Source: Sipunculus nudus (lineage: Eukaryota > Annelida > Sipuncula > Golfingiida > Sipunculidae). Taken from it: DNA of 64,000 nucleotides. Shown one piece after another: positions 11,206-24,232 of this stretch (position 1 is the first letter of the stretch; every line of letters begins with the position of its first letter). The translations under genes and the position numbers were made by a program. Location of the stretch: NCBI GenBank assembly GCA_026874595.1, contig CM049306.1, positions 64,302,019 to 64,366,018 of the forward strand. The letters run 5' to 3'. The notes beneath the pieces are model-generated. The model saw nothing but the letters and a program-made list of their open reading frames with translations, ran no database searches and was not told the DNA's origin.

Positions 11206-13082
11206 TTGTATCCCCAGACAAAGTCGGGATACTTTGGTTTCATGACTGTCCCACTGCCCCTTCCCCCAACGCCGCCTCCGGTGCAGAAAAACTTTGAGAG
11301 CGGGGATAACTCAAAAAATATTTCACTAATCTTTTTCAAACTTTACATTTGTATAGATATAGTTAAGGGAACGAAGTCTATTTAAAATGGGGTCATGACC
11401 TATGCTGGGAGAGTGACCTTGACCTTGAATAGGTCAATTTTTGCTGAAAATAACTCAAATTCTTAAATATCTCAAGTAAGCTTGCATGGACTGGTCCAAA
11501 AATCAAGGTGACCGAAGATCATTGATAGCCTTGTGATATACCGGAAACTGGTAGCGCCACCTTTTATCCTTTTCTTGTTTTTATGCCTTTCAATACCCCC
11601 ATAATTACCACTTGACAGTACTGTAAGCATTATAAGTAAAAAAAACTAATGGACAGATTTCTTTCATATTATGCACATGTAGAGAGATGAGTTATGGGAT
11701 GAGGTTTATTTACATTTGGGTCATGACCTTTACCATGAGAGTGGCCTTGACCTTTAATGTGTCCAGATTTGGTGAAAATCACAAACCTCTTGTGATATCT
11801 CCTGTGTTGATAGCCATATGGATTTCAAACGTGACTTATGTATGGCCCAACTCTAAAGTAAGAACCCTATAGGTTCTAGGGTCATGAGGTCAAGGTCAAG
11901 GTCACTGGACTCCCCATCTTAAAAGATACTGTGGATGCATTTTAAGCCAAACTTTCATCCCAGGTCTTCCATCTTAAATATATAGCTCACTTGCCAATAG
12001 TGCATGATCCATATCAATTTTGGGGTCAAAGGTCAAGGCCACAGGAGCTTTCTGTCAAAAAATTAGTTTCTGGATGATAATTCCTGCATTTATTGATTTA
12101 TTGATTTCAAACTTGACTTATATATGTCCCATTGAAAAAGCAAGACTCCAATGGTTTTGGGGTCATGAGGTCAAAGGTCAAGGTCACAGGACACATCTTT
12201 AAAAAGATTGTGGATGCATTTTCAGCCAAACATTTCATCTCAGACCTTTCATGTTGCACATATAGTTCATCTGCCAATAGAGGAAGACCCCTATCAATTT
12301 TGAGGTCACAAGGTCAAAGGTGAAGGTCACAGGAGCCATCTGTCCAAAAATTAGTTTCTGGATGATAATTCCTGCTTGTATTGATGTATGGTTTTTAAAC
12401 TTGACTTGTATATGACCCATTGGAAAAGCAAGACCTGAATTGATTTTTGGGTCATGAGGTCAAAGGTCAAGGTCACAGGACACATCGTTAAAAGATTGTG
12501 GATGCATTTTCAGCCAAACAATTCATCTCAGATCTCTCATCTTGCACATATAGTTCACATGCCAAGAGTGGAAGACTCCTATCAATTTTAAGGTCACAAG
12601 GGCAAAGGTGAAGGTTACAGGAGCCATCTGTCCCAAAAATTAGTTTCTTGATGATAATTCCTGCTTTTATTGATGTATGGATTTCAAACTTGACTAGTAT
12701 ATGTCCCATTGGAAAAGCAAGACCCGAATTGATTTTGGGGTCATGAGGTCAAAGGTCAAGGTCACAGGACACATCTTTAAAAAGATTGTGGATGCATATT
12801 CAGCCAAACATTTCATCTCAGACATTTCATCTTGCACATAAGTTCCCCTGCCAATAGAGGAAGACACCTGTCAATTTCTTGGATAACCTTGTGATGTGCC
12901 AAAAGCTCAAGGTCACAGGACCCACATCTTCAAAAAGATTGTGGATTGATAGATGGAAGAAACAATAATAGCTTGCCAAGTGTCAGTATATGCTGCTAAA
13001 TATAAGGGCCTATTCTTAAGTGGGGGTTGGGCGTACTATGTCTGGGGATACTCTGGCACCTGCGGTTCCAAGAAATGTCTAG
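11206..13082 (+). mobile_element. F-family Helentron-like element F2, complete
   Basis: The 5' end is TTGTATCCCCAGACA (11206 on). The 3' repeat TGTCTGGGGATAC (13039-13051) is its 13-base complement. It is followed by TGGCACCTGCGGTTCCA, which can fold with six of seven pairs, and then by AATGTCTAG at 13082, next to a T-run. The inside holds the intact version of the site used by B1, and an array of ~290-bp units with AGGTCAAAGGTCA motifs. No protein is recognised. This is the best F copy in the window. Confidence 0.75.
12030..12920. repeat. ~290-bp tandem units with AGGTCA motifs inside F2
   Basis: AGCCAAACATTTCATCTCAG-like words recur near 12222, 12512 and 12803, giving a period of about 290 bases. 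Each unit contains a GGTCATGAGGTCAAAGGTCA stretch, then AGGTCACAGGAC, and a TTAGTTTCTGGATGATAATT stretch. Exact AGGTCAAAGGTCA (two half-sites one base apart) lies at 12168, 12457 and 12746. Confidence 0.8.
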
Positions 13083-13212
13083 TTTACTGTTGTCTTTTAC
13101 TCCTCTGTTTCAGATTGGTGTGGGGCCTTAAATGTGTTGAGTGTTCAATAAACTGTGTGTTGCAACAAACTGTTAGTTAAGTTTGTGTTAGTACTTTCAT
13201 TGTACACTAACA

Positions 13213-13446
13213 CTCACATTTTACATGTACATGTCACAGGTACTTGAAAACGTCCAGCATGGGGATCCATGTCACTTGGACACTTTTCAGATGGATGATA
13301 TAAAAATGGACGCCGACAGCTGGATGCTATGAAAATGGATGCTGATCAGATGGACGCTATTCATTTAGACACTATCCCAACACTATGAGAATCATACAGG
13401 GATAATCATACAAAAGAAAGCGCCGTTAATCCACCAACTCAACCCA
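13213..13446. repeat. Short ATGGACGC / GATGGATGCT word repeats
   Basis: Between about 13290 and 13370 the words AAATGGACGCC, TGGATGCTATG, AATGGATGCTG and GATGGACGCTATT follow each other every 20-25 bases. The reverse complement of the same theme occurs at 41790-41890, and single copies lie near 26480-26520 and 26880-26940. No gene is seen. Confidence 0.5.
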
Positions 13447-13448
13447 TT

Positions 13449-16400
13449 TTTAGCTCAGCTGACTGTAAGTCATCTGAGCTATAGTCGTGGTCCATTGTCC
13501 GTCGTCCGTCCATCCGTCTGTCCGTCCTTTAGACTGGAATGATTTGAAACCATTAGATCTACAAATCCAAAATTTGGCATACCATTAGATGTCCCAAAAA
13601 TCCCCTACCATACTGAAAATTGGGTCAATATGACTTTGTTCCTTTGAGATATTAAAGAAAAACCTCAAATTTCAATTGAAAACCTTATATCACACTTCAG
13701 AATTGCCTTATATTTAAACCACTATACCAAAAATTAGATCAAAATCTGTTAATTTTTTTTTAAATATTGGCAAAAATATAAAAATGGTACCTTAAATTTT
13801 GCCCAAGTTTGACCATGGCATGTTTTTTCCCTGTAACTGCTGAGGATTTAATTTTCAAAGCATGTTTTTTTTACCATTTCAACTGTTAACACCAAAAATT
13901 TGAAACCAGTTGATCAAAAACTGTACATTTTATTCAAGTTTTTAAGCACCATGTCACACATTGTTTACATCAAGCTAGTGTTATGCAGTTTGCTAGAGCT
14001 CAGCTCCCCAGCTTCAGCTCTAAGTTCCTTAAATTTGGCATACAGTTAGATGTCTCCAAAATCCCCTACCATGCCAAGAATTTGATCACTAGGACTTAAT
14101 TCCTTCAAAATATCAATGAAAAACTTCATTTTTCCATTAAAAACCCATTGTTACACTATAAGACTGCCTAATATCAAAACCACTGATCTGACTTTGATCA
14201 TATATATTATACATATTTTTCTATACATTCGCTATGCACATGCCAGAAATGATGTCAGTATAACGTAATTGTTTTAAGTTATGGGCCCAAACATAATGTA
14301 CTTTTTAAAAAATCAAGAAATATATTTACTCCCTTAACAAGAGGATTGCTGAAGCTAGAGATTTTTTGTCAGGGATGTAACATTATTTAATCAAGATTCA
14401 ATTGAATAGCAAATTTTAGTTCTGAATTTTTCAAATTTTATAAGTTATTAGTATAAATATAAAATTAGTACCTTAAATTTGCCCAACATTGACCATGGCA
14501 CGTTTGTTTCCTAAGAGCACTGTTGATATAATTTTCATATCACGCACACATAAGGATTTCATCTTTGTAGTTCAGCAAGCTGAAAGAAATTGGCCAAATA
14601 TTGTAGCTTTTATAAATGTTTTTATGAGACCATGTCAGACCCAGGCTAAATACAGCCCCTCTTCAGTCACCTGTATGTTGACCTTGTTGACCTTTCATCA
14701 GATTATGCACGCTTGAGCGAAGCATTCACTGGGGCAGTCAGGCAGCTAATGCCCAGCCACAGTTGAACCAGGTGTCCAACCCAACTCATCTAATAGTTGT
14801 TTTGAAAAACAACATAACAATAAACAATAAATTAATAATTTTTTATTGGTTTTTAATAACAAATTAAAGAAAAATTAATAGAAAAGGAATTTGATAGTTG
14901 ATGAGTAACAGGAAATTAACTTGCAGTTACTGATGATGTAAGAATCTTGTATGGATGGATAGAATGTCAGTGTCAATGTTATTCCAAATAACACCATGCA
15001 GTCACCTATGGTATTTTTCAGTTAAATTTTAATGATAAAAAATAAATCATATTATTCATTACTAATCATTAGGGATCATATGAAGGAAATTAATGATAGA
15101 CAAAGATGCAGTTGATAATATTAATCTAGATTCCTACTGTGTCTAGTGTGTAGATTGATGTGAAAGTAGTCCACAGTGAATATATTACATTTATTTTTTT
15201 TCAATATAAATAAAAGCCATAAAACCAGGTACTTATGATCATTATTTAAATTTGTGAATTTTGTATATTCTGGATTCTCAACATCATTGTTTGGCTAAAA
15301 CTGAATAAATACTAGACATGGTGCGAATGCTTTGCAAATGTATTTGAACACGAATATGAATATATACTGCATTAAAAAATTTTATTGCATAAGAATGGGA
15401 ATTCAGGTAAAAATGAAAGTATTTGAATACCAGTGCAGAAACTTTCAAAATGTATTCATGCATGCATTCATGAATATATTCTATAATATTATTTCAATAA
15501 TAATTTCAGTTATATTTTATTTTTAGCTCAGCTGACTTTCAGTCATGCTGGGCTATAGCGATGGGTCTTTGTCCGTCGTCCTTCCGTCTGTCCGTCCGGC
15601 CGGCCGTCCGGCCGTTAGCAGGGCACAAATCGTAACCGTAGGGGCTAGGGCCATGAACCCTATGCAGTCTTAGAGGTTATAAAAAGATCTTCTTGCAAAC
15701 CTTAAATTAGGTCACTGCGACCTATATTCTCGAAGTTATGGGGTGTGTTTGCACCCCCCAGAAATAACTCTTTGAGACAAATTTTCATTCCAAACCTTCC
15801 ATCTTTCACATACAGCTCACCTACCAACAGGGGAAGAACCATAATTTTTTTTAGGTCAAAAGGTGAAAGGTCAAGGTCACAGGAGCCTCTTCTTTGAAAA
15901 GCCTGTGGATACATTTTAAGCCAACCCTTTCATCCCAATTCTTTGATTTTTCACATATAGCTCACCTACTAAGTTGGAGAAGAATCCTATAGATTTTGAG
16001 GTCACAAGGTCAAAGGTCAGGGTCACAGGATCCACTTCTTTGAAAAGGTTGTGGACACATTTCAAGCTAGACTTTTCATTCCAAACCTTCCAGCACTGAT
16101 ATTGCTTCTCTGCCAACAGGGGAAAAGACCTGTTGATTTTGAGGTCAAAGGTCAAATTCACAGCACCCACTTCTTGCGTGGAGTCATTTTCAGGCAAACT
16201 TTTCAATCTGTACCTTCCATCTGTCATATATGGCTTACCTACCAATAAGGGGAGAAGCCTATTGATGTTGAGGTCAAAAAGTCAAAGGTCAAGGTCACAA
16301 TATTTAATTGTTCTAAATGCTTGTGAGCATATTTCAAGTGTAACTGTTCAACCCAAACCTTCAGTCTTTCACATATGCCACATCTATGCATCACTCAGTT

Positions 16401-16823
16401 TGACTCAAACTTCATATTTATGGGTCTTTTTGCTTGAATAAATAACTTATTGATTTTGGGGTCAGCAGGTTAAAGGTTGCAGGTCAAAGTTATTCACCCA
16501 TTGGTTGCCAAGTAATTACACCAGATTTAAGTGGTTAGTAGTTGTTAAAAAATCATGTGATTTTCCTATTATTTTTTTTTAAATAAAAATTATATTGGCA
16601 CAATATTTGTTATTAAATTTTAATAAATTTTAAAACTCTTTTATTATATGTGCTGCTTATAAGTTATATGGCCAAGTCAAAATCTGTGTGACAAAGCACT
16701 CCATTTGTTAATAAATTAAATGAAATTAACCCTCTTCCCTGTCTCCAAAGATACTATCAAAATCTTACATTAGTTAAACACCAACAACTCGTAATAAAGC
16801 TTATATAACCCATGGGTCCCTTG
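13449..16823 (+). mobile_element. A-family element A2 (longer subtype)
   Basis: The 5' end is TTTTTAGCTCAGCTGAC (13447 on) with GTCCGTCGTCCGTCC following. The 3' end ACCCATGGGTCCCTTG reaches 16823, but the GTCAGCTGAGC repeat before it is deleted. It corresponds closely to copy A8 (52228-54830), including an internal second GCTCAGCTCC stretch near 13997. A further A element is nested at 15523-16544. There is no credible coding sequence. Confidence 0.7.
15523..16544 (+). mobile_element. A-family element A3 nested in A2, 3' end divergent
   Basis: TTTTAGCTCAGCTGACTTTC interrupts A2 at a T-run. The uninterrupted sequence is seen at 30478 (GTTTTATTTAAAAAATCATA). A2 resumes at TTAAAAAATCATGTGA near 16544. 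After a GTCC and GGCC-rich stretch (15570-15615) the interior has several GGTCAAAGGTCAAGGTCAC motifs. The usual CCCATGGGTCCCTTG end is missing. Confidence 0.6.
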
Positions 16824-19800
16824 TTTGTACCGGGTCATCAGTGCCGGTATCACACTGAGGGCTACAAAAAACTTCTTCTCTGAAACCATATGGCCAAATA
16901 GTTTAATATCATACAGAAATGATCCTAGGGTAGTGCTTTCTGGAGTTTGTTCAAATAGTCTCTTTTCAGTGACTTTTGGCTAAGCTATGGGAAGCTGAAT
17001 TTAGTCATATGCCATTAAAGCCCATTTTAGCTTAGTGGCTACAAAGATCTTCTTCTCAAAAACCACTGGGCCAAATTCTTAAATCTCACACATTAATTAG
17101 CCTCAGATGTTGATAATTCAAGTTTGTTCAAATGGTTTTGGTTCAGTGCTTTTTGGCTGAGTTACAGGAAGCTGAACTTAGCCAGTTTGCTGTATCTTCC
17201 TATATGAGTTATAAACCTGCGAAACATTTTTCAACTGATGCCACTGAAGCCAGTTTGTTAAATATTTTACAAGAATAATCCCTACAATAATTCTTATAAT
17301 AATTGTCATTAATGGTTCCACATGAATGATTTTTGGCTGAATTATTGAGATTGAATTGAGTCATTTTACCATATCTGACAGCTGTGTTATGCTGTTACAT
17401 CTAGCCCGGCACCAGTTTATCAGCATCTATTACATCATGCCACTAGACATTTAGATTTCAGGTTATCTTTGGTAAATATTGACAAGAAAGCTTTTAAAAA
17501 ATTTATAGTTATGATGTAAGTTATTCATCATACCAGGCAATGTTACAATCATGGATATTCAGCTCTCTGTGGCTATATAAAGACAACTGTACGTGGATTA
17601 TAAATTATTGGTATCCCTACTCAACTTAATTCAAGAATTTGCCATCAATGAGATATATCTGTATTTTTATTTTGCATTCAGTATGCATCCATAATAATTT
17701 TACATATATTCCTGATTTCTTTTTTATAAAAAGTCAGCTGAAAAGCATTTTTATTGGGAAAATAAATTTCAAAGTTATTTCAAGTAGGGACCACTTTTGT
17801 GTACAGATGGCAGCACTTGGTTTACCATTGGCAGTGCCTTGATGTTGGCCATTAGCCAAGATGATGTCAGCTCTATAAATAGTTTTGGCACAGTGCCAGG
17901 ATTGGAAGAAGTGCAGCCAGGTATAGGTCAAGAGTTCACTCAGTGCAGGAGCTGCATTCTATTTATAGCTTTGGCAGACTGCTCACTGGATCATATTTGG
18001 CACCAAAGTTCAGCCTGAATCTATTTATAGCTTTGGAAGACTGCCAACTGTGTCAGATTATGCAACAGGTCAAGAGTTCACTCAGTGCAGCCAGGTACAG
18101 GTCAAAAGTTCACTCAGTATAGCCAGGTGCAGGTCAAGAGTTCAGTCAGTGCAGTAGCTTGAGGCAGCAATTTGTCACAGGTCACTAGGGGGCAACTGCC
18201 TTACTCAAGCCTTGTCAGCCCAGTGCATCAAACTCTGGGGAAGTTCGATGTATTGGGCTGATATTTTGACCTGTCTATGCGTCTTTAATCGTATTCTCAT
18301 TTACAAGACAGGTGGTGCCACCTACATTGACTTTTGCAGTGTATGTGCCTGCTTATTTCTACAGAGGAATTTGATACATCAGCCTAAAATTGGGCATGTT
18401 TATACAAATCGGGTAGCTTTATAGTGTACAAGACTGGTGGCGCCACCTACAGTACCTGTCCCTGCTTATTTCACAGGAGGGGTTTGACATATTAGTCTGA
18501 CATTGGGCATATTTATATATCTCTTCGTTGTATATAACACTGGAGGTGCCAGCTGCAATCATTGTATCCGCCAAAACAGAGTTTTGCGGATACTATGTTT
18601 TCAGTCGGACGCCGATGCTGCCACCATTGCTGCATAGGTTTTCAAGAGAACTCCTCCATAACCACTGGGCAGAATTTTTAAAAATTAGGAATTAAGATAG
18701 GTCACATGTGAACTGCTGCACCCTCATTTTTGGTTGACCTCTAACCTTTTCTCTCTGCCCAGCGTCCATTTGTGTGTCTGTTTCCACACCTAAACCCACA
18801 TATCTTGGGAACTGTTTGACCAATAAGGCTAAAGATTTTGCACAAATGTAGCCCTTTGAAAGTGTTATAACATACACTAAAATGGTGGTGCCTCCTGCAA
18901 CCATTTTTGCACAGCGTCCATCTGTTGATCTGCCTTGGGATAAAAACACTCATATCTCTGCATTGGTTGGACTTATCCATCTGAAATTTTGCATGTGTAT
19001 ACATCCTGGACAGCTTTCTTGATTTTATGACAGGTGGCGCCACCTACATTCATGTTTAAGCTGCAGACATCCAAGCTCATATCTTGGGAACTTTTTGACC
19101 AGTTGGGCTAAAGTTTTGCATGTGTATAGATCTCCCATAGTTCTTAATCATACGCAAAACTGGTGGTGCCACCTGCAACCATTTTTGCACAGCTTTTACT
19201 GTTCATCTGCCTTGGGATAAAATCACTTATATCTCAGCAGTGGTTTGACTTATCCACCTGATATTTTGCATGTGTATACATCCTGGACAGCTTTCTTGAT
19301 TTTATGACAGGAGGCGCAACCTACATTCAGATTTATGCTGCAGACATCCAAGTTCATATCTCAGGAACCATTTGAATGATTGGGCAAAAATTTTGCATGT
19401 TTATAGATCTCACATAGCTCTTTATCATACGAAAAACTGGTGGCGCTACCTTCAATCATTTTTGCACAGTGTCTGTCTGTTTGTTTGCCTTGGGATAAAA
19501 TCACTCAAATCTCGGCAGAGGTTTGACATATCTGCCTAAAATTTTGCATGTTTATACATCTTGGATAGCTTTCTGTATTTTGTGGCAGGTGGCGCCACCT
19601 TCATTTATGTATATGCTGCAGACATTCAGTCTTATATCTCAGGACTTGTTTGACATATCCCCCTGAAATTTTGCATGTGTATAGATCTCACATATCTCTT
19701 AATCATACACAAAATTGGTGGCGCCACCTGCCACCATTTTTGCACAGGGGCCATCTGTTTGTCTGCCGTGGGCTAAAATCACTCATATCTCAGGAGTGGT

Positions 19801-20218
19801 TTGACTTATCTGCCTAAAATTTTGCATGTTTATACAACTTGGACAGGTTTCTGGATTTTGTGGTAGGTGGCGCAACCTACATACACATTTCGGCTGAAGA
19901 CATCCAGGCTATTGTGCAACACACCTCACTATTTCCCCTTGCCACTCAATCAATGCCTCACTTCACCTTTCCCACTCTGATTTTGGCAGATACACGTAGT
20001 CCCTTGTTGACTACCCATATTCTAGTTTTTGTGTTGTGTGCACCCATGCCAGAATTGCAGCAGTGAAGTTTGTTTGATTGTTTCTTGTTCTAAATCTTTA
20101 GTACTTGCATTGTTCATATACATGTTACACATGTTCTTGAAAAGTAATGGTCCAGCTTTGAAGCATTATACCTGGTGTAATCTCATTGCACAGGTTTGCA
20201 TTAGGCCCGTAGGCCTTG
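16824..20218 (+). mobile_element. B-family element B2, 5'-truncated, containing C2
   Basis: It begins inside the B consensus (GGGTCATCAGTGCC, compare 6186) directly after A2 and runs to the B 3' end GCACAGGTTTGCATTAGGCC, CGTAGGCCTTG. The first ~500 bases of B are missing. The interior matches B1 and includes the empty TTA site for the MITE of B1 (17543-17545). A C element sits at 18562-20025. Confidence 0.7.
18562..20025 (+). mobile_element. C-family Helentron-like element C2, complete, nested in B2
   Basis: The start TTGTATCCGCCAAAACAGAG is followed by GCGGATAC (5' fold). The end has GGCAGATACACGTAGTC (decayed inverted repeat), a GTAGTC...GACTAC hairpin, and TATTCTAG at 20025 before a T-run. 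B sequence flanks both sides (GCAGCTGCAATCA-like left, GTGTTGTGTGCACCC right). The interior consists of the ~280-bp double-palindrome units. Confidence 0.75.
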
Positions 20219-20527
20219 TTTTTAAATAAGTGATTTATAAATATAAATTTCCTATGTAAAATTATCTCCATACCATATCACCATTTCAGATCTATACTGC
20301 CATTTGCACTCTAGGGAGGCCTAATTTGGAAATATTCAATTTTGCAAAGATGAATTTACATATTTTATCTGTTCTATTTACTTCATCTAATTTTAGCTCA
20401 TACCAAATGGGATATACACAGGCATGTCCACTGACACAAATCTGCAGTCTGAACACTCTGTCAGCAGACTCATTAAGTGACCAGTGGCCAGGGTCTGCAA
20501 ACACATGTCTGTAGTGTGAACCTGGCC
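20219..20527. other. Unclassified sequence with a possible transposon end
   Basis: No gene is seen. The right side ends TAGTGTGAACCTGGCC immediately before an A-family interior, and inside it CTGCAGTCTGAACACTCTG is a similar word. This looks like one terminus of a cut-and-paste element, but I find no matching left end. Confidence 0.3.
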
Positions 20528-21240
20528 TACAGTCACTGGGGGAGATACCCTGCTGTGACAGGTGTACAGTTATTCTCATATCACCACCCAATACTGTCCA
20601 CCCATGCCCCCAGCAAACCCAACAAACCAAGTGTTATGCAGTAATTGTTATTGTTTTCACTGTATCTCCTTAATTGTAATGCTGTTTCCAATCCAATATA
20701 CAAAATTTTCCTTGAAAAAGTAATTCAAGGTGTAATCCAGAAGATGCCATGTTGTGTCAATGTAGCATTTTTAAAGAAATCAATTTTCTTTTAAATGATT
20801 TTAACAAATTAAGATATAATTAAACCCATCAGTATGCATAAATTTATAAAATATTATGCAAATTATGGATAAATAAAGGCCCAATTTAAAATTGTAAAAT
20901 CTGAATCAATTGTTTTTTTTATATATTTTATTGTTATGCAAATTTAAAAGATATATTTATGTTGTAAAAAATAAATATACATTTGTATGCATGATTTGGT
21001 GTTATCTGATTGAGATTTATGATTATGCAATTTAGAATTATGAATAAACTTTTATATAGATATATAGATTATATTTGAAATGTATATAAATATAAACTTA
21101 AAATAAAAAAAAAAGATTTGATAATAAAACGAGGATCTAATTCAAACATTTATTCATTATTTTCCTGCCACAGCAGAATTGGAGATCAGGCTTTGTTTGC
21201 CCTGTATGTATATGCAGAAGTGTTGTTAATCCAACCCCCC
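20528..21240 (+). mobile_element. A-family interior fragment
   Basis: From ACAGTCACTGGGGGAGATAC to about GGAGATCAGGCTTTGTTTGC it follows the second half of A1 (2915-3590). The poly-C run of A1 is replaced here by a mixed CCACCCATGCCCCC sequence. Both ends are missing. Confidence 0.7.
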
Positions 21241-21768
21241 ATGATACATGATATGACGAGAATAAACATACTTGTGTTATATGCATTGTATATTGTTATT
21301 TGATTTTGTAAATGTGTTTTTTATTTCAATGACTTATCTTTCAAAGACTATCTTATGACTTTAGACACCAGTGCATACAATATAAAATTTTAAAATAATA
21401 ATGTGAACTATACACATATAACCAGAGAAACATTGCTTTTTCCCGGAGCTTTATCAGTTTAGCCGGTAGGTAGCGGGGATCAAAGGCCGTTTGCCATCTT
21501 TAAATTAATTAGTGCTGTAATAATAATAACTCTTTGACTTGAGATCTTCTGCTAATTGAGCATAACTGTAATCATCACGTGACATGGCTGGTACATCCGT
21601 ACTTTTTGCATATGTGTGTGTTCTTATATATAATATAAAGTCGTTTATATACCAAGTTAAAAAATATATACACGTTTCGAATAAATGTATATAAAGTCCG
21701 AATTAGCGTCAGATGCTCAAACAATTCAGTTACATAAGCCAATTGAGTAGATATCAAGTAGAAAACTT
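21241..21768. other. Unclassified AT-rich sequence, left flank of B3
   Basis: No gene or repeat family is recognised. B3 interrupts this sequence in the T-run at 21767-21771, and the flank resumes at 26342. Confidence 0.5.
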
Positions 21769-24170
21769 TTTAGCGAACCTGTGAGCTTATGCGATGGTGT
21801 GGCGTCGTCCGTCATCCGTCGTCCGTCGTCTGTACGTTAACCCATACTATCTTGAAAATGTCAAGAGTTAGCATCAAGAAATTCTCTGCAGAAAATATTG
21901 CTTATTTTTTGGCTAAATGCATTTTCTTAGATTTTATAGAGAAAAAGCTAAAAAACCTTTAAAAATCTTCTTCTCTGAAACTGTTCAGCCAAATTGTCCA
22001 ATATTTCACAGAAATGATCCCTGGAACAATCTCTTTCAAGTTTATTAGAATGTTTTAAGTTCGGTGATTTTTGGCTGAGTTACAGCTAGTTGAACTTAGT
22101 CATCTGTCCAAAAAAGCATACTAAAATTACAATCTTAGAAACGGCTGGAGCTGTCATCACCAAATTTTATGCCAATGTTGGTCACATGAGTCATGTCTGA
22201 AATTCAGGTATTGGTGGCGCCACCTGCATCGGCCTTTTTTGAACAGGGGTCATCAGTGCCTGTATCATACTGACAGCTACAAAAAACTTCTTCTCTGAAA
22301 CCATTTGGCCAAATTGTTTAATATTGCACAGAAATGATCCTAGGGTAGTGCTTTCTGAAGTTTGTTCAAATGGTCTCTTTTCAGTGACTTTTGGCTAAGT
22401 TATAGGAAGCTGAATTTGGTCATATGCCCTAACAACCCATTTTAGCTCAGTGGCTACAAAGATCTTCTTCTCAAAAACCACTGGGCCAAATTCTTAAATC
22501 TCACAGATTAATTATCCTTAGATGTTGACAATTCAAGTTGTTCAAATGGTTTTGGTTCAGTGATTTTTGGCTGAGTTATTGGAAGCTTAACTAGCCATTT
22601 TGCTTTATTTTCCCATATGAGTTATATACCTGCAAAACGTTTTTGGCTGACGCTACTGAGGCCAATTTGTTTAATATTTTACAAGAATAATCCCCTGAAT
22701 AATTCTTATAATATTTGTCTTTTATGGTTCCAAAGAATGAATTTTGGCTGAATAATAAAGATTGAATTGAGTAATTTTACCATATATGTAAGCTGTGTGA
22801 AGCAGATACATCTGGCCTGGAACCAGTTTATCAGCATCCGTTACATCGTGCCTCCAGACATTTAGATTTCAGGTTATCTATGGTTAATATTGACAAGAAT
22901 GTTTTTTAAAAACTTTTAAAAAATGTAGATTTATGATTTTAAATTTCCTCTTGCCAGGCCATGTTTACAATCACAGGTATACGTTAACCCATACTATTTT
23001 GAAAACGACTAGAGCTAGCATCATGAAATTTAATGCAAAAAATTAGCCATCTGAAAAAAATCTGCATTTTCTTAGATTTTATAGAGAAAAAGCTAAAAAA
23101 ACCTTTAAAATCTTGTCCTCTGAAACGGTCAAGCCAATTTGTTCAATATTTCATAGAAATATTCTTTTATACCATCTCTCTCAAGTTTGTTCAAATGGTT
23201 CAAATTCTGTGAATTTTGGCCAAATTACAGGAAGTTGAACCAAGTCATCTGTCCAAAAAAGCATACTAAAATGACAATCTCATAAACGGCCAAAGCTATT
23301 ATCACCAAATTTTATGCCGGTGTTGGTCACATGAGTCATATATGAAATTCAGGTGTTGGTAGCGCCACCTGCATTGACCTTTTATTGTACGGGGGATCAT
23401 TGGTCATCTGTATATCAACCCATAATTTCTCAGGAATTGCAGGAGCTACCATCCCCAGATTTTATGCAATTATCTGTCACATTTCAAATGTAGTGGGATT
23501 CAGCTTATGTTTTTTGCTATCTGCATTTACTTAGATTTTATAGGGGAAAAGCTTAAAAAAAACCTTTAAAAGTCTTTTGTAAATGGTCCAGCCAAATGGT
23601 TCAATATTTTACAGAAATGACCCCAGAGGCAAGCACTCTTAAGTTTGTTCAAATGGTTTGCATTTGATGAAATTTAGTGGAGTTAAATGAATTTGAACGG
23701 TCATTTGGCCAAGTAAGCATACTGACATAGTTATCTCAGAAATGACAGAAGCTAGCATTACCAAGTATTGTGCAAACGTTGGTCACATGACTCATATTTG
23801 AAGTTGCAGATTTTGATGTGCCACCTACATTGACCAGTTTTCTATGGGCAAAAACCTCATAATTTTAGCCTCTTTCAGCTTAAAATGTTTATGATGAAAC
23901 TGTCAAGTTGAATCATTCAATTTTTCAAAAGAATTATCATAGGAAATGGTTCTTTCAAAAATATCAGAAAAACTTAAGTTATGGCCATTATTATGTCTAA
24001 CTCAAACTGGGGACTGCAAAACTGTTCTTCTACAAAATTATTGTTTATTGGCACAAAAATTATTCTTAGGTGGCCTTTGTTCAAGTTTACTTGAATGATT
24101 TTTGGCAGAATTATTGGACCTTTAACAATGAAAGAACTGAATCTTTTATTTTCTAGATATTTTGATAAAA

Positions 24171-24232
24171 CACCTCATGGGCACCATGTGATCACCTCAT
24201 GGGTGTCATGCCCCTCAGGGCTGCATGTGAAG
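24171..24232. repeat. CTCATGGGCACCATGTGATC short tandem repeat
   Basis: Units of about 20-24 bases (ACCTCATGGGCACCATGTGA, ACCTCATGGGTGTCATGCCC) recur here and, in the other B copies, at about 46090-46170 and 51175-51265, where up to four units are seen. Confidence 0.65.

Larger units (their letters stand above)
11124..13212 (+). mobile_element. Putative copia polypurine tract and 3' LTR, split by F2
   Basis: AAACAAGGAGGGGA (11124-11137) is a polypurine tract placed just before TGTTA at 11139. Left of the F2 insertion the LTR would run 11139-11205. It resumes at 13083 and holds an AATAAA signal at 13147-13152. It ends in TAACA at 13208-13212, the complement of the TGTTA start. Without the insert the LTR would be about 197 bases. 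The 5' LTR is outside the preserved part, so the two-LTR test cannot be made here. Assigning it to the upstream copia pol is inference from order and strand. Confidence 0.4.
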
